A stretch of 11,383 nucleotides of DNA from Candidatus Omnitrophota bacterium (GTDB lineage Bacteria > Omnitrophota > Gorgyraeia > Tantalellales > Tantalellaceae). The stretch lies in the NCBI GenBank assembly GCA_028717825.1, contig JAQUNB010000014.1, forward strand, positions 1-11,383. The letters are read 5' to 3'. Both the position numbers and the translations under genes were made by a program. This document shows positions 1-7,092 of the stretch, piece by piece (the stretch's first letter is position 1; every line of letters begins with the position of its first letter). The notes under the pieces were generated by a model that searched no databases, was not told the origin of the DNA, and saw only the letters and a list, made by a program, of their open reading frames with translations.

Positions 1-28
1 TTGCTCTTAAACTCGGATGTTGTGTCAT
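1..28 (-). CDS. Small basic protein, 5' fragment (cut by window edge)
   Basis: Only nine codons are inside the window. They read MTQHPSLRA from an ATG at 28-26 and stay open to base 1. A (M)(S/T)QHPSL start is what I remember for the 'small basic protein' family of Chlamydiae, Verrucomicrobia and relatives: short, Lys/Arg-rich proteins of unknown function, possibly tied to the ribosome or RNA. The rest is not visible, so the family call rests on this N-terminus. Real translation is well supported by a full AAGGAG seven bases upstream. The gene begins 20 bases after the stop of the SPOR gene and is probably co-transcribed with it. Confidence 0.6.
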
Positions 29-35
29 TACCTTT

Positions 36-41
36 CTCCTT
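36..41 (-). promoter_or_regulatory. Shine-Dalgarno site of the small basic protein gene
   Basis: The minus strand reads AAGGAG here, with seven bases to the ATG at 28. It is the clearest ribosome binding site in the window and fixes the start of the truncated gene. Most other genes here have weak sites or start by overlap, so this one is probably translated efficiently. Confidence 0.75.
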
Positions 42-48
42 TTACAAT

Positions 49-783
49 TTATTTACTTTTTTTCACAAAACAACCCTTGTACTTATCGGCAAATTTCTTC
101 AAGGCCAAAGAAGCCTCTTCTTTAGTCTTATAACCCGTCACTTCTATTTGATACCAATCACCTTTCTTTACTATCTGCGCACTCAGCCCCTTGCTTTTTA
201 ATTTTTTTACTTCATTTTCCGCGTCAAATTTTTGTTTGGATGAAGCGAGCTGAATGGAGTATACCCCTTTTTCGATCACTGTTTTTCCCTGCGCTTTTTC
301 CTGCGTCTTTCCCTCCGCAGCTTTTTTGGTTTTTTCTTTCTCTTTCGCTTGTGCTTCTGTTTTCAGCCGCTCATCGGTCTTTTTCTCTTCTTCCTCAAAA
401 ATATCAGGGAGCTCCATATCCAGAGAAGCGTCATCCAGTTCCGTATCTTTAAAAGCGGATGTATTGTTATCCCCGGACATTTTCGTCCGTGCCTCGGTCA
501 CAACCTTACCTTGAGAAGCAAAATCATCAACCCCCATGGTTTTCTCCTGCTGACTAGAACCTTCTTTTCTCACGATCGCTTTTCCCCTTTCCACACCTGC
601 GGCAAAAGAGATGATCATGAGAATAAGCACAAAAATAGCAATAATTATCGAATATTCCATCGGTATACGTATATAAGGCATAAATCGCTGGTCAGGAATA
701 CCCTTCAATCTTGCTTTTCGGCCGTTCTCGCCCTCGGGCAATTGTTCCCCGAATAAATCATTTGTATAATTTTCGTCCATCAT
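49..783 (-). CDS. Membrane-anchored SPOR-domain protein
   Basis: The 244-residue product is a probable bitopic inner-membrane protein that binds peptidoglycan, as SPOR proteins in cell division and wall remodelling do. Residues 1-43 are polar and probably cytoplasmic. Residues 44-63 (YSIIIAIFVLILMIISFAAG) form one transmembrane segment. A low-complexity Lys/Glu/Ala-rich spacer covers about 127-170 and should reach through the periplasm. Residues 172-242 look like a SPOR domain, starting GVYSIQLASS and containing a GDWYQIEVTGY strand followed by a helix. The start is one of two adjacent ATGs (783 or 780) and neither has a visible Shine-Dalgarno site. A promoter candidate lies 10-37 bases upstream. 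The small basic protein gene follows after 20 bases. The SPOR call is from sequence pattern; a role in division is inferred from the family. Confidence 0.85.
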   Translation of the reverse strand: MMDENYTNDLFGEQLPEGENGRKARLKGIPDQRFMPYIRIPMEYSIIIAIFVLILMIISFAAGVERGKAIVRKEGSSQQEKTMGVDDFASQGKVVTEARTKMSGDNNTSAFKDTELDDASLDMELPDIFEEEEKKTDERLKTEAQAKEKEKTKKAAEGKTQEKAQGKTVIEKGVYSIQLASSKQKFDAENEVKKLKSKGLSAQIVKKGDWYQIEVTGYKTKEEASLALKKFADKYKGCFVKKSK

Positions 784-792
784 TTGCGCTAT

Positions 793-820
793 ATTTTAGC
801 ATATTACGAAAAAATAGCAA
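793..820 (-). promoter_or_regulatory. Candidate sigma-70-type promoter for the SPOR gene
   Basis: On the minus strand TTGCTA (820-815) is separated by 16 bases from TAAAAT (798-793), matching 4 of 6 and 5 of 6 consensus positions. The -10 box ends only nine bases before the ATG at 783. If this promoter is used the mRNA would be almost leaderless, consistent with the lack of a Shine-Dalgarno site. It lies in the 202-base gap after the AsmA-like gene, so it would start a separate transcript. Confidence 0.35.
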
Positions 821-985
821 GAGGCTCGAAGAGCAGTAGTGCGTATGTAGTGCCGATAGGGACAAATAAAGACCGTATATTGTATATATCGTGTCTATGT
901 AATGGAGGCGACATTGTTCAGGAACGACGAAATACGAGATACAAGACATGTGTGCCGGGGATCGGGAGACGTGGGCTAGCGGGGG

Positions 986-1681
986 TTAAGTGGAAGAGAT
1001 CAGATACAAGGCTCTCAAGAAAGCTGGATTTCCCGTATAGTTGATAACGGTCGAATACCAACCGCTATCATCCAGTGAAAGCAGATTCTTCCTCATTTCG
1101 TCAGGGAAAGAACCAGCTATTTGAGGCGAAAAAGAAAATTTAAAATCTACCAAAACCTCATCCTTCTTATTGAACGAGATGTAGTCACCTCGTATATTGA
1201 TATCTTTAGATACAGCGCTGAAATCATTAATTTCCGTCTTTTCGCCGCTACGGACAAGTCCAAAAGATACTTCACTGTATTTTTGGATAGGGTTAAAGAC
1301 AATATCCAGAATATCCTTCGAAGTGGCATCTCCGGCAGCACTTGATCGCTTTCTTTGATAACTAACACCGACCCCTTCCATATAACATGTTAAGATCAAA
1401 CATTTTTCACCGGAAATATCCTTAAACACGAGCTTCATCCGCGTTTTATCGGCCGTAAGTTTTATACCTTTCTTTTTGAGATCGACCTCAAAGCCGGAAA
1501 TATTCACTTCCCTCAGCACGTTGCCTGAGCATTTGATACAGGAAACATCGCAATCGGTAAATCTATTAATAAAAAATATCGATATTCTGCTCAAATTATA
1601 AAATACCGCAAGCGAGCACAACACAGCGGCAACGATTATATACATCAATATTAACAGGAATCTATTACTTTTTTTTGCCAT
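986..1681 (-). CDS. Membrane-anchored protein, possibly AsmA/TamB-like
   Basis: A 231-residue protein of uncertain function. Residues 8-30 form one N-terminal transmembrane segment after a short MAKKSNR basic end, so the rest should lie outside the cytoplasm. From about residue 55 the chain has short alternating strands, such as ISGFEVDLKKKGIKLTADKT, resembling the N-terminal beta-rich repeats of AsmA/TamB-type envelope and lipid-transport proteins. It is much shorter than classical AsmA. Cysteines at 44, 48, 51, 94 and 99 could allow disulfides if it is exported. The start overlaps the end of the winged-helix gene by 17 bases, so translation is probably coupled. The stop is TAA at 988-986. 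The fold is an impression from strand pattern, not a recognised motif. Confidence 0.6.
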   Translation of the reverse strand: MAKKSNRFLLILMYIIVAAVLCSLAVFYNLSRISIFFINRFTDCDVSCIKCSGNVLREVNISGFEVDLKKKGIKLTADKTRMKLVFKDISGEKCLILTCYMEGVGVSYQRKRSSAAGDATSKDILDIVFNPIQKYSEVSFGLVRSGEKTEINDFSAVSKDINIRGDYISFNKKDEVLVDFKFSFSPQIAGSFPDEMRKNLLSLDDSGWYSTVINYTGNPAFLRALYLISST

Positions 1682-1940
1682 CGCCCATCAAGCTTTCAAT
1701 GATCTCCATGACCTTTTTATCTCGGGTATAGCTATACCCCTTTGTTGAGCCTTGGGTATCTTTAACTAAAACACCCAATTTTACTAATTCCTCCAACACC
1801 GCGTGCACATCTTTACGCCCCTTATGCACCCATGCGGAAACACCGCCAACGCTGTCAATACTGGCTTGGTTCTGATAAAAAAAGACCAATATGTCTTTCG
1901 CGAGCTTGTTCTTTAACATTTTCTTTATTTTTTCTTTCAT
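1665..1940 (-). CDS. Small winged helix-turn-helix protein
   Basis: A 91-residue, Lys-rich protein that is almost entirely one winged-helix DNA-binding domain. A first helix covers about residues 4-24 (KNKLAKDILVFFYQN). The helix-turn-helix covers about 32-57, with recognition helix GRKDVHAVLEELVKLG. The wing is at about 58-74 (VLVKDTQGSTKGYSYTRD), and a short C-terminal helix follows. This arrangement is typical of ArsR/MarR/PadR-like regulators, although no sensor domain is present. The ATG shares an ATGA with the stop of the HD-GYP gene, and the 3' end overlaps the AsmA-like gene by 17 bases. It is therefore made with both neighbours and may control their operon, which is inference. It has no strong ribosome site of its own. 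Confidence 0.7.
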   Translation of the reverse strand: MKEKIKKMLKNKLAKDILVFFYQNQASIDSVGGVSAWVHKGRKDVHAVLEELVKLGVLVKDTQGSTKGYSYTRDKKVMEIIESLMGDGKKK

Positions 1941-3436
1941 ATGTTACCCAGCTCTTTCCTTAAAAGTTTTTTTACGTCTTTTCTGTTCACAGCTTCGCAA
2001 AATATTCTTACAACTTCCGGATCAAACTGCGTTTTCTCGTTTTTCTGCACTTCTCTAATAGCTTCATTTATTGACAATGCTTTCCGGTATGGTTTTTCCG
2101 TTATCATGGCCTCAAAAGCGCTAACGACCGCCAGAACACGCGCTGCCAAAGGTATATCTTTACCTTTAAGCCCTTTTGGGTATCCTGTACCGTTAAAATT
2201 CTCGTGATGGTACAAGATTATCGGGACGATCGGTTTCAGAGGCTTGAATTTTGAAAGTATCGTGGCGCCTTTTAGCGGATGGGTCTTGACTATGTCGTAT
2301 TCTTTTCCGGTAAGTTCACCCTTTTTCATCAATAACTTTTCCGGTATGCTTATCTGTCCGGCGTCATGTAGCATCGCCGCGTACTGCAAGAGCCTTATCT
2401 CCGTCTCGTTCATATTTAACTTTACACCTATAATGCTCATAAGTTTCATGAAAGACGCTTCGGCATGGTGAACACCATGGGGTCTATTCTCCAATAGCTG
2501 TGCAATACACTTGATACTGCTTAACGTAAGCTCTTCCTGTTCACGAAAAAGCTGCGCGTTCTTGATCGCGATAGCGGCCTGTTCGCATAAAGTTCTCATG
2601 ATCTCTTCATCGAATTGAGTGAACGGTTTGCCGTCGATCTTGTCGTAAAGTGTTATAACTCCTATTACATTTTCATCTATGAGAGGCACGGCCAAATAAT
2701 TCTTCCCCCTTATGGGTGTTTCTTTTTTCACAGCCTTACCGGGCGCATATTTGCCAATCCTGACTTTTTTCAGTTTAGCCTTCTTTTCACGTAGATCGAT
2801 AGTGGCTTTAGGCAAAAGAACTTTTTGTTTTTTATCGGCCAGTTTTATCGAGCAGCGGTTCGCGCGTATGACCTGAAGGGACAATCTCGCGATCCGCGGC
2901 AAAAGTTCATTCAGGTCCAGAGTTGAAGTCATAAGGCGGTGAACGGTATGAACTGTTGACAAAGCAACGGCGCGGGGCCTGACCGTGTTGTTAATTTCCT
3001 CAATCTCCGATTCTCTCCTGCTTTCTCTGACAACAGCATTCGTATACGCGGAAAATATCTTTGCAAGAGCCGGAGGCATTATTTTTTTAAGCCCGCATAG
3101 AACGATAAAACCGAACGCCTCCCCATCATAAACAAGCGGATAACATAATCCGTACCCTTTTCGCTTATTGTATTGAAAATTAATAAGCCTTTTTGCTTTT
3201 CTCGACCTATCGAAAGCCCCAAGCATCTCAACCATATCTCTTTTTGAACACGCTCTTCCGTCAAAGCTTTCTTTGATAGACTTAATGATTTTTGTTTTTT
3301 TAAGTTCCGCTGAGGTTTTTGGCAGGCGAGCCATGATCATCCACGCGGGATTATCAAGACACTCGTTGAATACGGATATTTCCTGATGAAGATCATAATT
3401 TTCTTTGAACTTCGCAAATACTTTTTCCATATGCAC
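1937..3436 (-). CDS. GAF + HD-GYP protein, altered active site
   Basis: A 499-residue soluble signalling protein. Residues 85-145 resemble a degenerate GAF domain (YPLVYDGEAFGFIVL). A clearer GAF domain covers about 160-297, starting VHRLMTSTLDLNELL, with NYLAVPLIDENVIGVITLY. Residues 305-482 form an HD-GYP domain, a family that hydrolyses cyclic di-GMP or related cyclic dinucleotides with a metal centre. Visible landmarks are H323/H324, H357-D358, H386, H410-H411 and GTGYP at 416-420. Odd points: HDxGK reads HDAGQ, DGxGYP reads NGTGYP, and the usual aDvfDAL reads VSAFEAM, with Ser439 and Glu442 where Asp is expected. It may be weakly active, of changed specificity, or only a sensor. It follows dgt by 23 bases and overlaps the winged-helix gene by ATGA. 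The start could be GTG at 3436 or ATG at 3430. Confidence 0.9.
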   Translation of the reverse strand: MHMEKVFAKFKENYDLHQEISVFNECLDNPAWMIMARLPKTSAELKKTKIIKSIKESFDGRACSKRDMVEMLGAFDRSRKAKRLINFQYNKRKGYGLCYPLVYDGEAFGFIVLCGLKKIMPPALAKIFSAYTNAVVRESRRESEIEEINNTVRPRAVALSTVHTVHRLMTSTLDLNELLPRIARLSLQVIRANRCSIKLADKKQKVLLPKATIDLREKKAKLKKVRIGKYAPGKAVKKETPIRGKNYLAVPLIDENVIGVITLYDKIDGKPFTQFDEEIMRTLCEQAAIAIKNAQLFREQEELTLSSIKCIAQLLENRPHGVHHAEASFMKLMSIIGVKLNMNETEIRLLQYAAMLHDAGQISIPEKLLMKKGELTGKEYDIVKTHPLKGATILSKFKPLKPIVPIILYHHENFNGTGYPKGLKGKDIPLAARVLAVVSAFEAMITEKPYRKALSINEAIREVQKNEKTQFDPEVVRIFCEAVNRKDVKKLLRKELGNI

Positions 3437-3440
3437 TTTA

Positions 3441-3445
3441 TCCTT
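3441..3445 (-). promoter_or_regulatory. Ribosome binding site deciding the HD-GYP start
   Basis: The minus strand reads AAGGA. It lies four bases before the GTG at 3436 and ten before the ATG at 3430 (GTG-CAT-ATG in frame). The first spacing is short and the second slightly long, so the real start could be either. The difference is two residues. Confidence 0.5.
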
Positions 3446-3459
3446 CTTTCCCGAAATAT

Positions 3460-4608
3460 CTACACCCGCTCGTAGGGCTCAAAAAATCTTTTATACTGGT
3501 CTAAAGCAAAACGGTCGGTCATGCCTGCTAGATAATCCGCGATCACACGGTGTTTTCCTCTGTCTTTGAGATTTTCCTGCGCGTTTGGCGGCAATTGCTC
3601 GGGCGAGGCGCAGTATATCTCGAAAAGACTTTTTAAGAACCGTGATGCTTTATTCGTCATCCGGATCACTCGATAATTCTTGTACAATTTTTCCATTAAA
3701 ACCTGTCTGAGCTGGAATCTTTTTTTATCCATTTCACCGTCAAAACACACTATCTTTTTGTCGCTCAGGGCCAGTACGCTTTTAATATTCGACGATTTTA
3801 TGTTCGCGTAAGTATTATCGACAAGGTTGTTGACCTGTGTGTTGACCAAATAACGTATAGTTTGATACCTTTTTGTCTCCATGTCAATGTTCTGAAAATT
3901 TTTCTCTATTGAACCTATCGCCTCGTCCCACAGCTCGACGCCCGTTAGGTCGGCTTCGCTCAAAAGACCGCTTTTTAGACCATCATCCAGATCATGATTA
4001 TCGTATGCTATCTCATCTGCAATATCCACAACCTGTATCTCCAAGAGTAACGGACCAGGGACATCCGCGGCCTGATCCGCGCACCGTTTATCAAATTGTG
4101 TTGAATGGCGTATGATGCCTCTGCGCACTTCCTGTGTAAGGTTAAGCCCGGGGAAATTGGCATATTTTTTTTCCAAAACATCGACCACTCTGAGACCATG
4201 CGTATTATGATCGAATCCGCCGTGATCTTTCATGAGCTCAGAAAGCGTATTCTCGCCAGCATGACCGAACGGCGTATGTCCAAGATCATGCGCGAGAGAT
4301 ATCGCCTCCACAAGATCTTCGTTCAATCTTAAAGCACGTGCGATCGTCCGGGCGATCTGCGCAACTTCTAGAGTGTGCGTCAACCGCGTCCTGTAATAAT
4401 CGCCTTCATGATTAACAAAAACCTGTGTTTTGTATTCGAGTCTGCGAAAGGCTGTTGAATAGATGATCCTGTCTTTATCTCTTTGATAAACGGTACGGTA
4501 GGGATGTTCTTCTTCTTTATAAAAGCGTCCGGCCGTATCGGCGCTTTTCATAGCATAAGGAGCAAGCAGTTCTTCTTCTCTCGTTTCGATCTCTTCTCTT
4601 TTTAGCAT
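3460..4608 (-). CDS. dgt: dGTPase-like dNTP triphosphohydrolase
   Basis: A 382-residue cytoplasmic enzyme expected to split dNTPs to the nucleoside and triphosphate, keeping nucleotide pools in balance. It follows the dGTPase pattern throughout. YQRDKDRIIYSTAFRRLEYK (41-60) is the family's RDxxRIxxSxAFRRLxxKTQV block. The HD metal site is H78 (TRLTHTLEVAQ), H107-D108 (LAHDLGHTPFGHAGE) and D198 in ADEIAYDNHDLDDG (197-210). H111 and H116 are the usual extra active-site histidines. The length fits the short dGTPase-like class better than the longer Escherichia coli Dgt, so substrate preference is open. The start ATG at 4608 has AAAGG about ten bases upstream. It is the first gene of the leftward group, ending 23 bases before the HD-GYP gene. 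All key residues are present. Confidence 0.93.
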   Translation of the reverse strand: MLKREEIETREEELLAPYAMKSADTAGRFYKEEEHPYRTVYQRDKDRIIYSTAFRRLEYKTQVFVNHEGDYYRTRLTHTLEVAQIARTIARALRLNEDLVEAISLAHDLGHTPFGHAGENTLSELMKDHGGFDHNTHGLRVVDVLEKKYANFPGLNLTQEVRRGIIRHSTQFDKRCADQAADVPGPLLLEIQVVDIADEIAYDNHDLDDGLKSGLLSEADLTGVELWDEAIGSIEKNFQNIDMETKRYQTIRYLVNTQVNNLVDNTYANIKSSNIKSVLALSDKKIVCFDGEMDKKRFQLRQVLMEKLYKNYRVIRMTNKASRFLKSLFEIYCASPEQLPPNAQENLKDRGKHRVIADYLAGMTDRFALDQYKRFFEPYERV

Positions 4609-4652
4609 AGAAATTGAACCTTTTTCGGCTATTTTCAGGGAACCAGCTTGTT

Positions 4653-4682
4653 GTTATATTGACATCTTGAATATAATATCAC
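4653..4682 (-). promoter_or_regulatory. Weak promoter candidate for dgt, overlapped by an inverted repeat
   Basis: On the minus strand GTGATA (4682-4677) and TATAAC (4658-4653) stand 18 bases apart, matching 4 of 6 and 5 of 6 consensus positions. An inverted repeat TTATATT-N9-AATATAA (4654-4660 and 4670-4676) overlaps the -10 box and could be an operator. A/T-rich DNA gives such matches easily, so support is low. The whole 179-base gap (4609-4787) holds no gene, and I see no clear terminator in it. Confidence 0.25.
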
Positions 4683-4787
4683 AAACAATGGTAAATCGGT
4701 ATGAAAAATTTTATCGGGACATGATCGCAGACACATCTGAGGATAGGTAAAAAACTGTTCGAATATTAAACTGCGCCGGCCGGATAC

Positions 4788-5279
4788 TCACTCATCTATC
4801 TTAATGATCTTAGCAGTGATCTTATCGCCATCGATCTCAATGATCCCGAAAGAACGATATTTCGTAAAGACCCTGTCGGTGGGACTGCCCGGATTAAAGA
4901 AGAGAGTCCCGTCTTTTTGCTCATTGACGGGTGTGTGCGAATGGCCGAATATTATGATATCAGGCTTTTTGTTAAAGCTCTTAGAAACATATTTGATAAC
5001 GTTAAACGCTATCCCCTTCCCGTGGACCACGCCTATTTTTTTCCCGGCTATAACCAACAACAGTTTCTCTGGGAGGGTGGATTTAACTTCGTGAGAATCC
5101 ATGTTACCATGAACGGCTTTTGTTTCGGCCAGTTTGGAAAGTTCCTTTATAACAGATAATTCGCATATATCACCAGCGTGTATTATAAGGTCACAATCTT
5201 GAAATGAATCTGTGATTATTTTAGGAAGTTTTGCCGCGCAAAGAGGGATATGTGTATCGCTGATCACACCGATTTTCAT
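4788..5279 (-). CDS. YfcE/MJ0936-type metallophosphoesterase
   Basis: A 163-residue enzyme of the small calcineurin-like phosphodiesterase family, which uses two metal ions to split phosphodiesters. All motifs are in order: SDTH (D8, H10), HAGD (D37), HGNMD (N59), VVHGKG (H86) and GHSHTP (H113, H115), then NPGSPTDR (129-136), the usual end of this family. The length is normal for the family, with no signal peptide or membrane segment, so it should be cytoplasmic. The natural substrate of this family is often unknown. The ATG shares an ATGA with the stop of the ATPase gene and no Shine-Dalgarno site is visible, so translation is probably coupled to the ATPase. This suggests the two act in one process, which is inference. 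Confidence 0.92.
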   Translation of the reverse strand: MKIGVISDTHIPLCAAKLPKIITDSFQDCDLIIHAGDICELSVIKELSKLAETKAVHGNMDSHEVKSTLPEKLLLVIAGKKIGVVHGKGIAFNVIKYVSKSFNKKPDIIIFGHSHTPVNEQKDGTLFFNPGSPTDRVFTKYRSFGIIEIDGDKITAKIIKIDE

Positions 5280-6910
5280 AAGACCAATTCAAATTTTGAG
5301 AATAAACGAAGTATGCCGTTAAGTGTTTGTGTATCCCAGACCCATATATTTTGTTCTTTGGCCAATAAAAAGGCGTTTTGTTCTATACCTTTTAACGGTA
5401 TGAATATTTTCCTCGCAATGCTTGAACTATCATGTACTCGCTTGGCCGTCCATAGGTCATTAATGTCTCGGTCATCCGCTATGCCGTTCTGTTTAACATA
5501 GCACAGCCAGCTTTTTCCGCCGAGCTTACCCGTAATAGCGTGAATATTCCCCGTAACATGCTTTACCTCAACTTTATCGAATTTCGGCATGATCCTGCAT
5601 TTCATACCTATCCGAACTTTCTCATTATTGAATTTTTTGAAAAGTCCGGCGATTATCTCGTTGACGTTCTCCCCGCTGAACCGGCTGAACTCGTCAAAAT
5701 CGTCGCCGATAAGTTGTTTAAATTCCAGAAATTTTATGTCCAGATCGTCGATCATGGATTTTGTTTTCAGGCTATACACATATTTTAGCCAATATTCAAA
5801 AAGCCGTTCCGATATCTTATAGAAGATACCGCTTGGGTAGATAAGGTCCATTTCCTGCAGACTTTTAAGCTCAACACTAAGTTCGGGGTCGGCTTTACCA
5901 AGTTCCCGTTGTATCGCTTTGACCGTGTTTTTACCATTCGCTATGGCAAGCAGGATGGGAATAAATCTCTTCCGCGATCTCTTCTCAAGAAAAAAATGGA
6001 TATTATTGGTAAAATACTGGTTCAGTATACCGTTTGATTCATATAAAAGATCGGAGAAAGCGCTTAACAAACATTCTTTGGCGTGATATTTATTCCCGGA
6101 ATGCTTCACGGCCTCCGAAAACCTATTTGCGAACGCTTCAAGGTAAAAGGGGTTCCCCTGAGTGATCTGGATAAGATAATCCTTCACGCTCTCTTCTATC
6201 CGTTCATCTCGCATCTTACTGGAAACAAATGATTTCGCGGTCTGGCTGTCAAAACCATCAACCTCGATAACCTCAAAATTCCCGAAAAGGAGCGACAATT
6301 TCTGCGAGAGTATATCTCTCAAGAGGTTCTTCTGGGAACTGGAAACTATGTACATGGTATTTTTCTGTATCATTATATATTTGCCGAAAATTTGGAAAGG
6401 TTTTTTCAGGTTCAGGTTCGCGAGATTATGGAATTCGTCCAGAACGACCAAACAGCTTTTTCCCGTTTCCTCTTTAAATACGGAAGTTATATTTAACAAT
6501 TTCTCATATGCCGCGTTCTCTTTTTTCCCCGAGACAAGTTTACAAACTTCATCAACCTGCCGCATGGTCTTTGGGATCAGGCCGTAGCATGTTTTTTTCA
6601 GGTCCTCAAAATCTCCTTCGGACTTTTTTGAGACTGATTTTAGATAATTATAGAGAAGTGTAGCCATAAAACGGACAGAGAACAGCCTAAAGTCGCCTTC
6701 TCCCATCTCAATGTATAAGGGGATAACTTCAGCATCCTTAACGTTGCTTAAAAAATGCCTCAGGATAGATGATTTGCCTACGAGCATGGGGCCGGCCAAG
6801 GCGAGATTCTGCCTGTAGCCACCTTTGAGGGCGGTGACCCTTTTGTGGAGTGTGCCAAGAACTTCTTCCCGTCCAAAAAATTTTTTACCGAAGACAGGTT
6901 CTATGAACAT
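5276..6910 (-). CDS. Archaeal-type AAA/STAND ATPase, possible nuclease-like C-terminus
   Basis: A 544-residue protein. The N-terminus (FFGREEVL, 11-18) is the FxGR entry of archaeal-type ATPases. Walker A is GPMLVGKS (40-47), Walker B is CLVVLDEF (153-160, with D158-E159), and SSSQKNLL near 190-197 fits a sensor-like position. Residues about 315-380 form a winged-helix segment (LQEMDLIYPSGIFYKIS), the usual partner of this ATPase family. The last 150 residues resemble a restriction-endonuclease-type fold: a helix at 404-425, strands at 434-473 including SWLCYVKQ, and a final AFLLAKEQNIWVWDTQTL like the Mrr-type end. I cannot find a full D-(D/E)xK site, so it may be non-catalytic. It starts at ATG 6910 with no clear Shine-Dalgarno site and overlaps the phosphoesterase gene. 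The role is unknown; defence or replication functions are guesses. Confidence 0.82.
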   Translation of the reverse strand: MFIEPVFGKKFFGREEVLGTLHKRVTALKGGYRQNLALAGPMLVGKSSILRHFLSNVKDAEVIPLYIEMGEGDFRLFSVRFMATLLYNYLKSVSKKSEGDFEDLKKTCYGLIPKTMRQVDEVCKLVSGKKENAAYEKLLNITSVFKEETGKSCLVVLDEFHNLANLNLKKPFQIFGKYIMIQKNTMYIVSSSQKNLLRDILSQKLSLLFGNFEVIEVDGFDSQTAKSFVSSKMRDERIEESVKDYLIQITQGNPFYLEAFANRFSEAVKHSGNKYHAKECLLSAFSDLLYESNGILNQYFTNNIHFFLEKRSRKRFIPILLAIANGKNTVKAIQRELGKADPELSVELKSLQEMDLIYPSGIFYKISERLFEYWLKYVYSLKTKSMIDDLDIKFLEFKQLIGDDFDEFSRFSGENVNEIIAGLFKKFNNEKVRIGMKCRIMPKFDKVEVKHVTGNIHAITGKLGGKSWLCYVKQNGIADDRDINDLWTAKRVHDSSSIARKIFIPLKGIEQNAFLLAKEQNIWVWDTQTLNGILRLFSKFELVL

Positions 6911-6998
6911 AGCTATAAAATTTAGAAAATGAATAAAAAAAACAACAAATTTGGCCTTATATCTCTGTATTAAAAACTCGGATTATCTGCGAGATAAA

Positions 6999-7027
6999 AT
7001 CTTATAACAACTGGAGGAGTAAGTCAA
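6999..7027 (-). promoter_or_regulatory. Promoter for the ATPase/phosphoesterase unit
   Basis: The minus strand has TTGACT (7027-7022), a 17-base spacer and TAAGAT (7004-6999): 5 of 6 and 4 of 6 consensus matches at the ideal distance. A TATAAG overlapping the -10 box gives a second choice at 15 bases. Transcription would begin near 6992, leaving a leader of roughly 80 bases before the ATG at 6910. The leader is A/T-rich and contains an eight-T run, but I see no riboswitch fold. It is the best promoter match in the window. Confidence 0.5.
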
Positions 7028-7092
7028 GCTTACAATGCATAAAAATAGTGTGAAATTTTATGCTGATCTTTACGGGTTACAGCCAAAGGCGA

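Noticed and set aside
784..1044. Plus-strand frame of 86 codons starting with TTG next to the SPOR start
   Set aside because: It has no Shine-Dalgarno site, overlaps the end of the AsmA-like gene on the other strand, and shows no domain; probably chance in purine-rich DNA.
4749..4774. Direct AAACTG repeats as part of an array
   Set aside because: Only two copies are present, with no regular spacing; they look like chance in A/T-rich DNA.
4776..4783. CCGGCCGG palindrome after the phosphoesterase stop as a terminator
   Set aside because: It has only an 8-base self-complementary core with no loop and no following T-run.
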